DNA of 40,680 nt, from NCBI GenBank assembly GCA_012521345.1, contig JAAYMN010000021.1, positions 1-40,680 of the forward strand, read 5' to 3'. Every line of letters starts with the position of its first letter. Position 1 is the stretch's first letter. Of the stretch, positions 8,600 to 15,942 are shown one piece after another. The translations under genes and the position numbers were made by a program. Under the pieces are notes generated by a model. The model was given only the letters and a program-made list of their open reading frames with translations, did no database searches and was not told where the DNA came from. The stretch is from Bacillota bacterium (lineage in GTDB: Bacteria > Bacillota > Dethiobacteria > Dethiobacterales > Dethiobacteraceae).

Positions 8600-10849
8600 T
8601 TATTCCTCCTCCCTGATGCGGATGCGGTGATAGTAAGCGCTGTGAACCTGATACGTCTTGGGTTTCACTTCCCGGTACTGCACCCAGTATGTGATAACAG
8701 GTTTTGCCATGCTGGCCAGGCACATGCCGTCGTTTTCATCAACAAATTTCCTCCCGCTCGTTTCCGCCAGCCAGATGGCTTCTTTCAGGTCTCCTGCTGA
8801 GATAAGCTTTTGCTCCATTTCCTTTTGCGTCTCATCATCAATCAGCAGAACAAGATCGTCCCAGGCATGTTTTTCAGGCGCAAAATCCTTGCCCTCTATA
8901 CCGGCCATCAGTTTCTTTTTCACCTCCAGGCTGTTGTCCCGCTTTTCTGCCAAAGTGGGCAGCTTGTCGCTATTCCCTGTGGCAAAAGCCATATCCAGAA
9001 TATGGACAGCTTCTTTCCCCCGGAGCGAGAAAACCTCCCGGCAGTTGACACAATAGACGATATACGGTTTCTCGCTTGCCGCTGTCCGGTTGTGCGCGAT
9101 TTCTTCAAACAGCGAGGGATTGGCTACGCGTATATGCCCGCCGTGACCGCAGCAGCGGTTTTTTTCTTTTAATTCTTCCACGGCAACGCCGGCTTTCTCC
9201 GCCAGCTTGCGGACGCCTTGCATCATTTTTGCATCGCCCCTGGCGTTGCAGGGATCAAAGACAGCCGCTTCCGCAAAAGGCCGGGCAGGTATTATGCTTT
9301 CATCCTCAGCCAGCAGTTCATACAGGGAAATCCTCCTGATTTCAGGCAGAAACTGCGCAAACAGGCTTTCACAGGTAGCGCAGGCAAAGATAAAAACAGG
9401 CTTGCCCAGCTTTTCCCATCCCTGCCTTATTCTTTGCAGGTTGTCCGCCATGCGCTTGTCATCACCCGCCCAGTAGGCAGGTGCGCCGCAGCAGGCAAGC
9501 ATCACACCGCAGGAGTACTTTTGCTCCAGGTAGGCATAAGTTTTCAGCACATATTCCGGATTTGACGCACCCAGCTGGCAGCCGGGGAAAAAGACGTATT
9601 CACAGCTATCTTTCCCTCTGGGAGCGGCAGTATAAGAGGCTTCGGAGGTGGCAAAATCCATTTCCCGCAGCCAAAAATCATGCAGGGCGGCCGGGTGAAC
9701 CCCGTCATTCATCCGCACGCGCCGCGACAATTGTAAAAGCGAGCCAATGTCCACATTTTCCGGGCAGATTGATTTGCAGTAGCCGCAAATATTGCAGGAA
9801 TAGGCCTGCCTTGTCAGCGACCGGGTGGAAAAGGGCGGGTTGTTCTGGGTGTCGGCAAAGACTTCCACGGCAATCATTTTGGGAGTTTTCTTGAAGCGTT
9901 TCAGCATTTCGCAGGCCGCCATGCACTTGTCGCAGTCACATTGAAGGCAGCGCGCCGCTTCCTGTTTTGCTTCCTCTTCAGTATAGCCGTCCGGGGAAGA
10001 GGCAACCACCAGCGGCTTGGATACAGCGCCTTCATGGTCCAGATAGCGCCCGCAGCATTCTTTGCCGTAATACATGTCAGGCGTAAGGGCGGCCTTGCCC
10101 GTCTGGAGGTAACCTTCAATAATTTTGGATGCAGCAATGCCCTGGGCAATGCTTTCCATTAGCGAAGCCCCGGTCAGCATACCGCCCAAAAACACCTTGT
10201 TTTCTGCGGTACTAAACAGTTCGGCATTCCAGCTGTCCAGAAGGCCGAACGCTTCCCCGTCCGCACCCGTGGCAACATACACTGCATCATACTCGGCAAG
10301 TTCTTCCAGGGAAGTTATCTCGGCATTAAAGCGGAAATCGACCTTTACAGCGGAGAACTGCAGTTTAATCTCCTCGTCAAATTCGGCAAAACGGGCATGG
10401 CTGCGCAGCACGCCCCCCCAGGTGTCTTCTTTTTCAAAGACAGTTACATTAAATTTCTTTTGGGCCAGGTTCAGGGCGCAGGAGAGGCCGGCTATACCGG
10501 CGCCAACGACAGCAATGCGTTCCTTTTTCGGCGGAATGGCGTAGGACTGGGGTTTTTTGTTTTTAACATAACGTACGCAGGCTGCTTCCACATCACGCAT
10601 TGCTATTGCCTCGTCACCAAGTAGCGTGCGCTGGCAGCGCGTCCGGCAAGGCTGCTCGCAAAGCACGCTGACAATATAAGGAAAGACGGTTGCTTCACGC
10701 AGCTGCTTGTATGCCCGGGACCATTTGCCTTCAGCCGCTCTTGCCATAAAAGAACGAATATCCAGGTGGAAAGGACAGACATAAGAGCAGGAAGCAGGCT
10801 CCCCGTGGAAGCATTTTTCCGTATATGCCGTTGCTTCTTCAAGCTTCAC
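8600..10849 (-). CDS. Pyridine-nucleotide-disulfide oxidoreductase fused to ferredoxin and two CCG (HdrD-like) domains
   Basis: A 749-residue electron-transfer fusion. Residues 1-100 resemble the Fe-S helical domain of GltD/NfnB (Cys13, 21, 25, 64, 68, 72). Residues 110-260 contain an FAD Rossmann motif (VVGAGIAGLS), and ATGADGEAFG follows the NAD-type layout. Residues 301-313 and 352-362 carry Cys clusters, the latter a CNICGYCKSICP ferredoxin motif. Two CCG domains follow: FPGCQLG with ACCGAP (Cys424, 453, 454, 490, 493), then FDPCNARG with CCGHGG (Cys534, 566, 567, 600, 603), as in heterodisulfide reductase HdrB/HdrD. GTG start 10847-10849 is preceded by AAAGGAA. Likely role (inference): passing electrons between the aldehyde oxidoreductase and NAD(P), ferredoxin or a thiol acceptor in the cytoplasm. 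Confidence 0.88.
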   Translation of the reverse strand: MKLEEATAYTEKCFHGEPASCSYVCPFHLDIRSFMARAAEGKWSRAYKQLREATVFPYIVSVLCEQPCRTRCQRTLLGDEAIAMRDVEAACVRYVKNKKPQSYAIPPKKERIAVVGAGIAGLSCALNLAQKKFNVTVFEKEDTWGGVLRSHARFAEFDEEIKLQFSAVKVDFRFNAEITSLEELAEYDAVYVATGADGEAFGLLDSWNAELFSTAENKVFLGGMLTGASLMESIAQGIAASKIIEGYLQTGKAALTPDMYYGKECCGRYLDHEGAVSKPLVVASSPDGYTEEEAKQEAARCLQCDCDKCMAACEMLKRFKKTPKMIAVEVFADTQNNPPFSTRSLTRQAYSCNICGYCKSICPENVDIGSLLQLSRRVRMNDGVHPAALHDFWLREMDFATSEASYTAAPRGKDSCEYVFFPGCQLGASNPEYVLKTYAYLEQKYSCGVMLACCGAPAYWAGDDKRMADNLQRIRQGWEKLGKPVFIFACATCESLFAQFLPEIRRISLYELLAEDESIIPARPFAEAAVFDPCNARGDAKMMQGVRKLAEKAGVAVEELKEKNRCCGHGGHIRVANPSLFEEIAHNRTAASEKPYIVYCVNCREVFSLRGKEAVHILDMAFATGNSDKLPTLAEKRDNSLEVKKKLMAGIEGKDFAPEKHAWDDLVLLIDDETQKEMEQKLISAGDLKEAIWLAETSGRKFVDENDGMCLASMAKPVITYWVQYREVKPKTYQVHSAYYHRIRIREEE

Positions 10850-11005
10850 TTTTTATCATTCCTTTCCGCTTTTGTTGGACAGGAGCTATTTTCGTAAATA
10901 CTTTTATCTTTATTTTCATTATACATGAGAATCGGCTGTAAAGACAGAGCAAAATCTTTACTCCCTGCCTTTCCTCCGCCGGCAGCGGAATTAGTATTTG
11001 AAATG

Positions 11006-11031
11006 AAAAACTGCGGGTTCAACCGCAGCTT
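11006..11031 (-). terminator. Rho-independent terminator after apbE
   Basis: On the minus strand, CTGCGG pairs with CCGCAG around a six-base loop and is followed by TTTTT. It lies 23 bases past the apbE stop. Confidence 0.75.
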
Positions 11032-11053
11032 TGAGGCGTCACAACCGCACTGT

Positions 11054-12130
11054 TCAGGAATTGGTCGCGCCCGCGCTCTTTAAAATTTTTTTCATTCCTG
11101 AAGTTGTCTTTACTGTACCGTCAAGCATAACCCAGAGGGCTTCCACACCGGGCAGACTTTCGGCCAAAGCCAGTGCTTCCTCGTAAGGCATCAAAAAGAG
11201 CGCCGTTGAAAGAAAGTCGGCCACTCCCGAATCTTCCGTCACCACTGTCACTGCATGATAGTAGGTGCCGGGCATCAGTGTCTCCGGGTCAATTAAATGG
11301 TGGTATTTTTCCCCGTCAACAACATAATAGCGCTGGTAGTCGCCGCTGCTGACGACAGATGCATCCTCCACATATACGACATCAAGCACGCCTTGGTCGG
11401 AGACAAGAGAACTGCCGGGGTCCTGGATACCGATATTCCAGCGTTTCCTTTTGCCGTCCAGCGGCCTGCCGATGGTCCGGATATTGCCGCCGGCGCTGAT
11501 CACGCCGGATGTCAGGCCTTTTGCCTGTAGTTCCCGGGCCACAAGTTCAGTTGCATAGCCTTTGGCCACCGCCCCCACATCCAGGCTCATTTCCGGGTCG
11601 GCAAGATAAACTGTATTTTGTTCGTCATCAATGATAAGCTGGGAAATATCGGTATGCGCCGCTGCTTTTTCCAGCAATTCCCGGGGTGGGAGCTTGGCGT
11701 TTTCCGGGAAATCTATTCCTTCCGTCCTGTAGTCATGCCAGATTTTAAGCACGGAGCCCATGGCGATATTTGTCTGTTTTACAGTTTGCTGCCACTCCTT
11801 GGCAAAAAGAAGCAAATCAATAATTTCCCGGTCCACTTTCACCGGCTCTTTGCCGGCATTGTCATTAATGGTTTTGATATTGTTAATGCCGTCATAATTG
11901 TTATATATGTCATAAAGCCTGTGCAATTCCAGAAAACGCTGCGAGGCATAGTCAAAATAGCGTTCAAACTCTTCCTCCGACTCCGTGTAAGCCACTATCT
12001 GAATCATGGTGTCGAAGGCATTAAAGAATGTATCCGTGTACTTGTTGTACTTGTTTTTTTGCATGCAGCCGCCTAAAAGCGGCAGGCAGAAGGCAATACA
12101 TAAAAATATTGCTGTTATTTTTCTTCTCAC
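11054..12130 (-). CDS. apbE: FAD:protein FMN transferase, lipoprotein (ApbE family)
   Basis: Transfers FMN from FAD to Ser/Thr of target proteins, typically on the outer face of the membrane in Gram-positive bacteria. The product is 358 residues. Residues 1-22 are a lipoprotein signal with lipobox LLGGC (Cys22), followed by the ApbE domain: SLDVGAVAKGYATE, SAGGNIRTIG, VVSSGDYQRYY and HHLIDPETLMP are recognisable family segments. Start: the GTG at 12128-12130 sits six bases after AAGGTG; the ATG three codons upstream overlaps that site. Its neighbour upstream is a lipoprotein with two repeated domains that could be its substrate. Each gene is followed by its own terminator, so they are probably separate transcripts. 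Confidence 0.92.
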   Translation of the reverse strand: MRRKITAIFLCIAFCLPLLGGCMQKNKYNKYTDTFFNAFDTMIQIVAYTESEEEFERYFDYASQRFLELHRLYDIYNNYDGINNIKTINDNAGKEPVKVDREIIDLLLFAKEWQQTVKQTNIAMGSVLKIWHDYRTEGIDFPENAKLPPRELLEKAAAHTDISQLIIDDEQNTVYLADPEMSLDVGAVAKGYATELVARELQAKGLTSGVISAGGNIRTIGRPLDGKRKRWNIGIQDPGSSLVSDQGVLDVVYVEDASVVSSGDYQRYYVVDGEKYHHLIDPETLMPGTYYHAVTVVTEDSGVADFLSTALFLMPYEEALALAESLPGVEALWVMLDGTVKTTSGMKKILKSAGATNS

Positions 12131-12200
12131 AGGCATCACCTTTTCTATTATAGCAAATACTTATTGTCAATAATATTAGTTATTTCTAGAAAACAGCCCC

Positions 12201-12230
12201 AAAAAGCACTCCCCCGCCATGCGGGGGAGT
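12201..12230 (-). terminator. Rho-independent terminator after the duplicated lipoprotein
   Basis: A perfect 10-bp stem (ACTCCCCCGC / GCGGGGGAGT) with a 3-base loop, followed on the minus strand by GCTTTTT. Confidence 0.88.
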
Positions 12231-12264
12231 CAGCCTTGCTCATTTTGATATATAACCATTATAC

Positions 12265-13404
12265 TTATTTTGCTTTTTGCGAGGCTTCGGCTACAACAGC
12301 CAGGTATTCGCTGACATTAATGGTGACGCTTGATGTCAGTTCCGGCACATCGGGAACTGCGGGATGAGATTCGTCGCGCTCTTTGGTTTTCATGCCGGTG
12401 ATTTCTGATACTGTTTTGCCGACCATCCATTTTTGCAGTTCGGCAATTTGCTCATACCACTCTTTGCCGATGGTGGAAACTTTCTTCATGCCATACTCGT
12501 CGCCTTTTTCCACCTTGGTCTTCAGGGGAGCAGTTTTATCGGAAGTGACTTTACCGTCTTTGTCAAAGTTCACAACTATTTGTGCGGTGTCAATAATGAC
12601 GCCGGCCACTTTGCCGTCCGCAGTAAAAGCAGTGGCGGCGATTGTGGTGTCAACCTGGGCTGCGGGCAGCACTTCCGGGTTGTCTCCTTCGGCAGGAGCA
12701 TAGTCTTTCGATTTGGCAATGGAGATTTCCTGGCCAAGACCCAGCTTGTCAGCATTTTCAACGTCAACCGCGTTGTTCCAGGCTTTTTCTACCGCTGCAA
12801 TGTAATCTTCCACACTGATGGTGACCAGTGAGGTCAGCTCTGGTACGTCGGGAACCGCCGGATGCGATTCGTCGCGTTCTTTCGTTTTTAAAGCCTTGAC
12901 TTCCGCAACAGTTTTGCCGACCATCCATTTTTCCAGTTCATCAATCTGTTCATACCATTCTTTGCCGATAGAGGAGGCCTTCTTCATGCCATACTCTTCG
13001 CCTTTTTCCACCTTTGTCTTCAGGACTTCGTCCCTGTTTGTAACTTTCATCTCAGCATCGAATTTAACTACTGTCTGGGCGTTGTCAATATCAACCTTGA
13101 GAATTTTACCGTCAGCATCAAAAAGCACAGCCGCCATTGCTGTGTCAACCTGGCCGGCAGCCAGCACTTCAGGTTGATCTCCTTCTGCCGGGACATAATC
13201 TTTCGATTTGGCGATAGAGTTGACTATACCAAGCCCCAGCTTCCCTGCAGCTGTAGCAGGCGGTGCAGCATCATTATTGTTGTTCCCGGAATTATTGGCA
13301 TTGCCGGGATTTTTTGTGTCTGTTTTGGTGCCGCCGCAACCAACAAACAACACGGCCGCCAGTGACAGCGCCAAAACTACTGCCAATAATTTTTTACTTT
13401 TCAT
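12265..13404 (-). CDS. Lipoprotein with two tandem near-identical domains, FMN-binding-domain-like
   Basis: 379 residues. Lipoprotein signal with Cys23 (lipobox LFVGC), an Asn/Gly/Pro-rich linker to about residue 54, then two copies of a ~158-residue domain (about 55-212 and 220-378). Each copy begins KLGLG....IAKSKDY.PAEGD.PEV, contains EYGMKK.S.IGKEWYEQ, and ends DVPELTS.VTI.V followed by an Ala-rich helix. The last segment resembles the position of the D..SGAT flavinylation motif of FMN-binding domains (NqrC, PplA). A Ser-x-Val-Thr core is kept (Ser192-Thr195; Ser358-Thr361), but the Gly-Ala is missing. With apbE next door, covalent FMN carriage at the cell surface is a plausible inference, not shown. 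ATG is preceded by AGGAGGGG. Confidence 0.8.
   Translation of the reverse strand: MKSKKLLAVVLALSLAAVLFVGCGGTKTDTKNPGNANNSGNNNNDAAPPATAAGKLGLGIVNSIAKSKDYVPAEGDQPEVLAAGQVDTAMAAVLFDADGKILKVDIDNAQTVVKFDAEMKVTNRDEVLKTKVEKGEEYGMKKASSIGKEWYEQIDELEKWMVGKTVAEVKALKTKERDESHPAVPDVPELTSLVTISVEDYIAAVEKAWNNAVDVENADKLGLGQEISIAKSKDYAPAEGDNPEVLPAAQVDTTIAATAFTADGKVAGVIIDTAQIVVNFDKDGKVTSDKTAPLKTKVEKGDEYGMKKVSTIGKEWYEQIAELQKWMVGKTVSEITGMKTKERDESHPAVPDVPELTSSVTINVSEYLAVVAEASQKAK
12271..13242 (-). repeat. Tandem intragenic duplication (two ~158-codon domains)
   Basis: Copy 1 is about 12769-13242 and copy 2 about 12271-12747. By eye, about two thirds or more of the residues are identical. One 20-residue block (residues 173-192 and 339-358) is identical. 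The two copies differ mostly in the linker and in surface positions. Confidence 0.85.
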
Positions 13405-13451
13405 TTTAACCCCTCCTGTTTCTGATTAAGGCAAGTTCTTCAGCCTTGTTC

Positions 13452-13481
13452 ATGATATCATATTCACTTATACCATGACAA
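13452..13481 (-). promoter_or_regulatory. Possible promoter for the duplicated lipoprotein
   Basis: Minus strand TTGTCA (13476-13481), 18-base spacer, TATCAT (13452-13457), about 50 bases upstream of the start codon. Confidence 0.4.
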
Positions 13482-13610
13482 TACCTATATCCTTACAGAA
13501 GGATTAAAATTGCCATACTGACTGCTTGTCCGAGACATTAACTGCCTATTGCTTGATATTTCATTTCCTTATATCAGGATGCGAAAATCTTCACGAGCCG
13601 TACAAAAAAA

Positions 13611-14459
13611 TCAAGTCAATTGCTGGGACAGCGACTGGATTTGACTGCCAATTACTTGAAATTCCTTAAGCTTTTTCCTGCACAGGAGCAGTTCCCTGTT
13701 GAGCAAAGCAAACTCTTTTTCCAGTTCACCCGGTGTTGTCAAATAAACAATATCGCCTTCCAGGAGCACGCCGTCAGCCAGATGGGGGTTCAGCAGCATT
13801 AATTCAGCCACTGTTAGCTTATATCTTTCTGCCACTGTCTGCAGCGTTTCACCTGCTGCGGCAAGATGTTTCCCGGTTTTTGCCGCCGGATCTTTTCCCA
13901 CCGTTCCTTTCCTCTGCAGGCCATACAGTTCAACAAAGCCCTGGACAGTCGCACTTGTCAACTCGTTCAAAAAACTCCCCTGCTTCAGCAGGCCGGCATC
14001 GCCGGGATTGGAAATAAAACCCTGCTCCACCAGAATTGCCGGCATGACCGTATCACGCAGTTCGGCAAAATCGGCGCGTTTCATGCCCCTGTCCCTGCTG
14101 CCCCACCTGACCCAGACCGCCGCCTGGCGCGGATGGAGAATATTCTGCGCGCGAATGCTTCCTGCCGAGGGAGAGGTATAGATATAACTCTCATAGCCAA
14201 AAGCCCTGCTGTCAGAAAAACCATTGACATGACTGGAGTAATAAAGGTCCGCACCCCAGCGGTTTGCTTCACTGATGCTTGCCGACAGGCTGACAGTGGC
14301 ATCTCCGGTGCGGGCCAGCTTCAGTTCCGCCTCGTATTCCGAGAGCGCGGCGGCCAGCGCCAGGACATGTTTCAATGTCTCCTGTTTCTCCACCAGGCCG
14401 TTGCCGGTTGTACCCGGCGACGTACCGCCGTGCCCCGCCCGCAAATAAATTTTAGGCAT
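13611..14459 (-). CDS. N-acetylmuramoyl-L-alanine amidase (Amidase_3) with LysM, no signal peptide
   Basis: Zn-dependent amidase that cleaves the MurNAc-L-Ala bond of peptidoglycan. The 282-residue product has the catalytic domain at about 1-182 with His10 (RAGHGG), Glu24, His77 (SSHVNG) and Glu145 (LVEQGFISN), so all zinc/catalytic positions are present. A LysM domain follows at about 195-241 (AAGETLQTVAERY.LTVAELMLLNP), then a C-terminal coiled-coil-like tail. There is no signal peptide or membrane anchor, so export by lysis, by mother-cell release or phage-style holin is possible. The ATG overlaps the stop of the upstream 47-residue zinc-ribbon ORF, which implies translational coupling. 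Confidence 0.88.
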   Translation of the reverse strand: MPKIYLRAGHGGTSPGTTGNGLVEKQETLKHVLALAAALSEYEAELKLARTGDATVSLSASISEANRWGADLYYSSHVNGFSDSRAFGYESYIYTSPSAGSIRAQNILHPRQAAVWVRWGSRDRGMKRADFAELRDTVMPAILVEQGFISNPGDAGLLKQGSFLNELTSATVQGFVELYGLQRKGTVGKDPAAKTGKHLAAAGETLQTVAERYKLTVAELMLLNPHLADGVLLEGDIVYLTTPGELEKEFALLNRELLLCRKKLKEFQVIGSQIQSLSQQLT

Positions 14460-14595
14460 CTTCCTTCATCCCCGCCTTGCAGTTTTTACATAAAAACTCA
14501 CCTTCGGAAAGCAGCAATTCCCTGAGGCGTTCTTCTTCCGAGGCAAAGATAACCCGCCGCAGGCAGCGGGCACATTCTTCGGATACCCTGCGCAT
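14452..14595 (-). CDS. Small zinc-ribbon ORF, 47 residues, overlapping the amidase start
   Basis: ATG at 14593-14595 sits eight bases after GGAGG. The product has two CxxC pairs (ECARCLRR and CKNCKAG) around a charged helix (ASEEERLRELLLSEGEF). It therefore looks like a minimal zinc ribbon. Its TAA (14452-14454) overlaps the amidase start, so the amidase is likely translated by re-initiation. No family recognised. It may be a regulator or simply a conserved partner of the amidase. Confidence 0.62.
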   Translation of the reverse strand: MRRVSEECARCLRRVIFASEEERLRELLLSEGEFLCKNCKAGMKEDA

Positions 14596-14676
14596 CTGTG
14601 CAGCCTCCCTTATAACATTAATGCTGCCATATCATATGCAAAAACAATCAGTTATGTTTTTGCCACGCACTAAAAT

Positions 14677-14703
14677 AAAAAAAGACAGCAGCAAAGTGCT
14701 GTC
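14677..14703 (-). terminator. Terminator after tRNA-Leu
   Basis: GACAGCA pairs with TGCTGTC around a 6-base loop, followed on the minus strand by seven T. It lies 16 bases past the tRNA 3' end. Confidence 0.85.
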
Positions 14704-14718
14704 CTGTAAGGCTTTGTA

Positions 14719-14801
14719 TGGTGTCGGAGACGGGACTTGAACCCGTACGGTTGCCCACACGCCCCTCAAACGTGCGCGTCTGCCAGTTCCGCCACTCCGA
14801 C
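14719..14801 (-). tRNA. tRNA-Leu, anticodon GAG, CCA encoded
   Basis: Minus strand. Acceptor stem GTCGGAG pairs with CTCCGAC, followed by discriminator A and an encoded CCA (14719-14721). Anticodon stem CACGT/GCGTG encloses loop TTGAGGG, giving anticodon GAG (reads CUC/CUU). A long variable arm is present, as expected for type II tRNA-Leu, and the T-loop GGTTCAAGTC is canonical. It stands alone with its own promoter and terminator. Confidence 0.95.
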
Positions 14802-14831
14802 ACGTTAAGTTTTATGGAGAGTCCGTATGTT

Positions 14832-14860
14832 ACTATAACACAGCCGGGCTAAAATTGCAA
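14832..14860 (-). promoter_or_regulatory. Promoter of tRNA-Leu
   Basis: Minus strand TTGCAA (14855-14860), 17-base spacer, TATAGT (14832-14837), with TG one base before the -10. The -35 is also the 3' arm of the hairpin at the end of the peptidase operon. Confidence 0.75.
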
Positions 14861-14888
14861 GTCAGTTTGTGACACGGTCAACTTGCAA
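14851..14888 (-). terminator. Weak terminator of the M42 peptidase operon
   Basis: Minus strand TTGCAAGT and ACTTGCAA (8-bp perfect inverted repeat, 18-base loop) are followed by TTTT. It lies 38 bases past the last M42 stop. Confidence 0.5.
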
Positions 14889-14925
14889 AAGAAGCTATTT
14901 TGAGGATAAGAGGAACGGCGCATGC

Positions 14926-15942
14926 TCAGCAGGCATTAAATGATGAAATTTTATCCGGCGCCACCGGGTTTAGGAGAAAGGCGCGCAACAGCCTGACGGC
15001 GCTGTCCATGTCGTTCAGGTCAACTGTTTCCACAGGCGTGTGCACATTACGGCACGGTACAGAGATTGCGCCGGAAGGTATTCCCTCGCGGGTCAGGTGG
15101 ATGGCACCCGCGTCTGTTCCGCCTCTTGTGAGGACTTCAAACTGATGAGGGATGTTTTCTTTTTCCGCCAGTTCCGTCAAGCGGTTTTTAATGAGCGGGT
15201 GGCAAATGATGGACGTGTCTTTGACCTTTATGGCTACGCCCTTCCCCAGGGCAACGTTGTTGGTGGCGGCCTCCGGCGTATCTCCGACCAGGGTTACGTC
15301 CACTGCCAGGCCGAGATCGGGGTTGAAACGGTAGCCAGAGACTTTTGCGCCGCGCAGGCCCACTTCCTCCTGGGCGGTAAAAACGGCATAGATCTCGTGC
15401 TCCGTAGTCGGCAGTTCACGCAGGGCGGCAATCAGTACAGCACAGCCTGCCCGGTTGTCCATGGCCTTGCCGGTCATGCGTGAGCCCATCAGGGCAGTCT
15501 TGCGGTCGTAAGTGGCGATATCGCCGATTTTCACCAGCTGCTCCGCTTCTTTTTTGCCGGTGGCGCCGATATCAATGTAGAGTTTGTCAAGGGTAAGTTT
15601 TTTGATATCGTCCAGTTTTTCCACACCGATTGTGCCGGTGATGCCGTTGGCAAAGACAACCCGCTGTCCCAACAGGATAAAAGGTGACACTCCGCCCACA
15701 TTGCTGAAACGGAGAAAGCCTTTATCATCAATGTAAGTAACTATCACGCCTATTTCATCCATGTGCGCCGCCACCATGATTTTTGTGCCCGACCCTTTTT
15801 TTACGGCACAAAGATTGCCCATTTTGTCCGTGAAAATGTCATCAACATGGCCCTCAAGCTCCTGCCTGATGACAGCGGCGATCTGTTCCTCCCTGCCTGA
15901 CGGTCCGTAGGTTTCACTCAGCTTTTTCAGCAGTTCTTTCAA
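14926..15942 (-). CDS. M42 family metallo-aminopeptidase, third of three tandem copies
   Basis: Cytoplasmic dinuclear-metal aminopeptidase of the TET/glutamyl-aminopeptidase type, trimming short peptides. 338 residues. All metal-site motifs are present: AAHMDEIG (His60, Asp62), KAMDNRAG (Asp162), AQEEVGLRGA (Glu192, Glu193), AVDVT (Asp215) and HTPVE (His301). The TTG start at 15940-15942 follows GGAGG by eight bases, and the start region lies inside the 3' end of the preceding paralogue, so the genes are translationally coupled. Peptides imported by the opp system further right would be natural substrates (inference). Confidence 0.9.
   Translation of the reverse strand: MKELLKKLSETYGPSGREEQIAAVIRQELEGHVDDIFTDKMGNLCAVKKGSGTKIMVAAHMDEIGVIVTYIDDKGFLRFSNVGGVSPFILLGQRVVFANGITGTIGVEKLDDIKKLTLDKLYIDIGATGKKEAEQLVKIGDIATYDRKTALMGSRMTGKAMDNRAGCAVLIAALRELPTTEHEIYAVFTAQEEVGLRGAKVSGYRFNPDLGLAVDVTLVGDTPEAATNNVALGKGVAIKVKDTSIICHPLIKNRLTELAEKENIPHQFEVLTRGGTDAGAIHLTREGIPSGAISVPCRNVHTPVETVDLNDMDSAVRLLRAFLLNPVAPDKISSFNAC

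Noticed and set aside
10918-10923. TATAAT on the minus strand upstream of the flavin/Fe-S fusion
   Set aside because: No -35 at an acceptable distance and no TG-n extension; too weak to list as a promoter.
14596-14640. Extended -10 (TGTTATAAG, minus strand) before the zinc-ribbon ORF
   Set aside because: The resulting transcript start would fall at or after the GGAGG ribosome site, so it cannot serve this gene.
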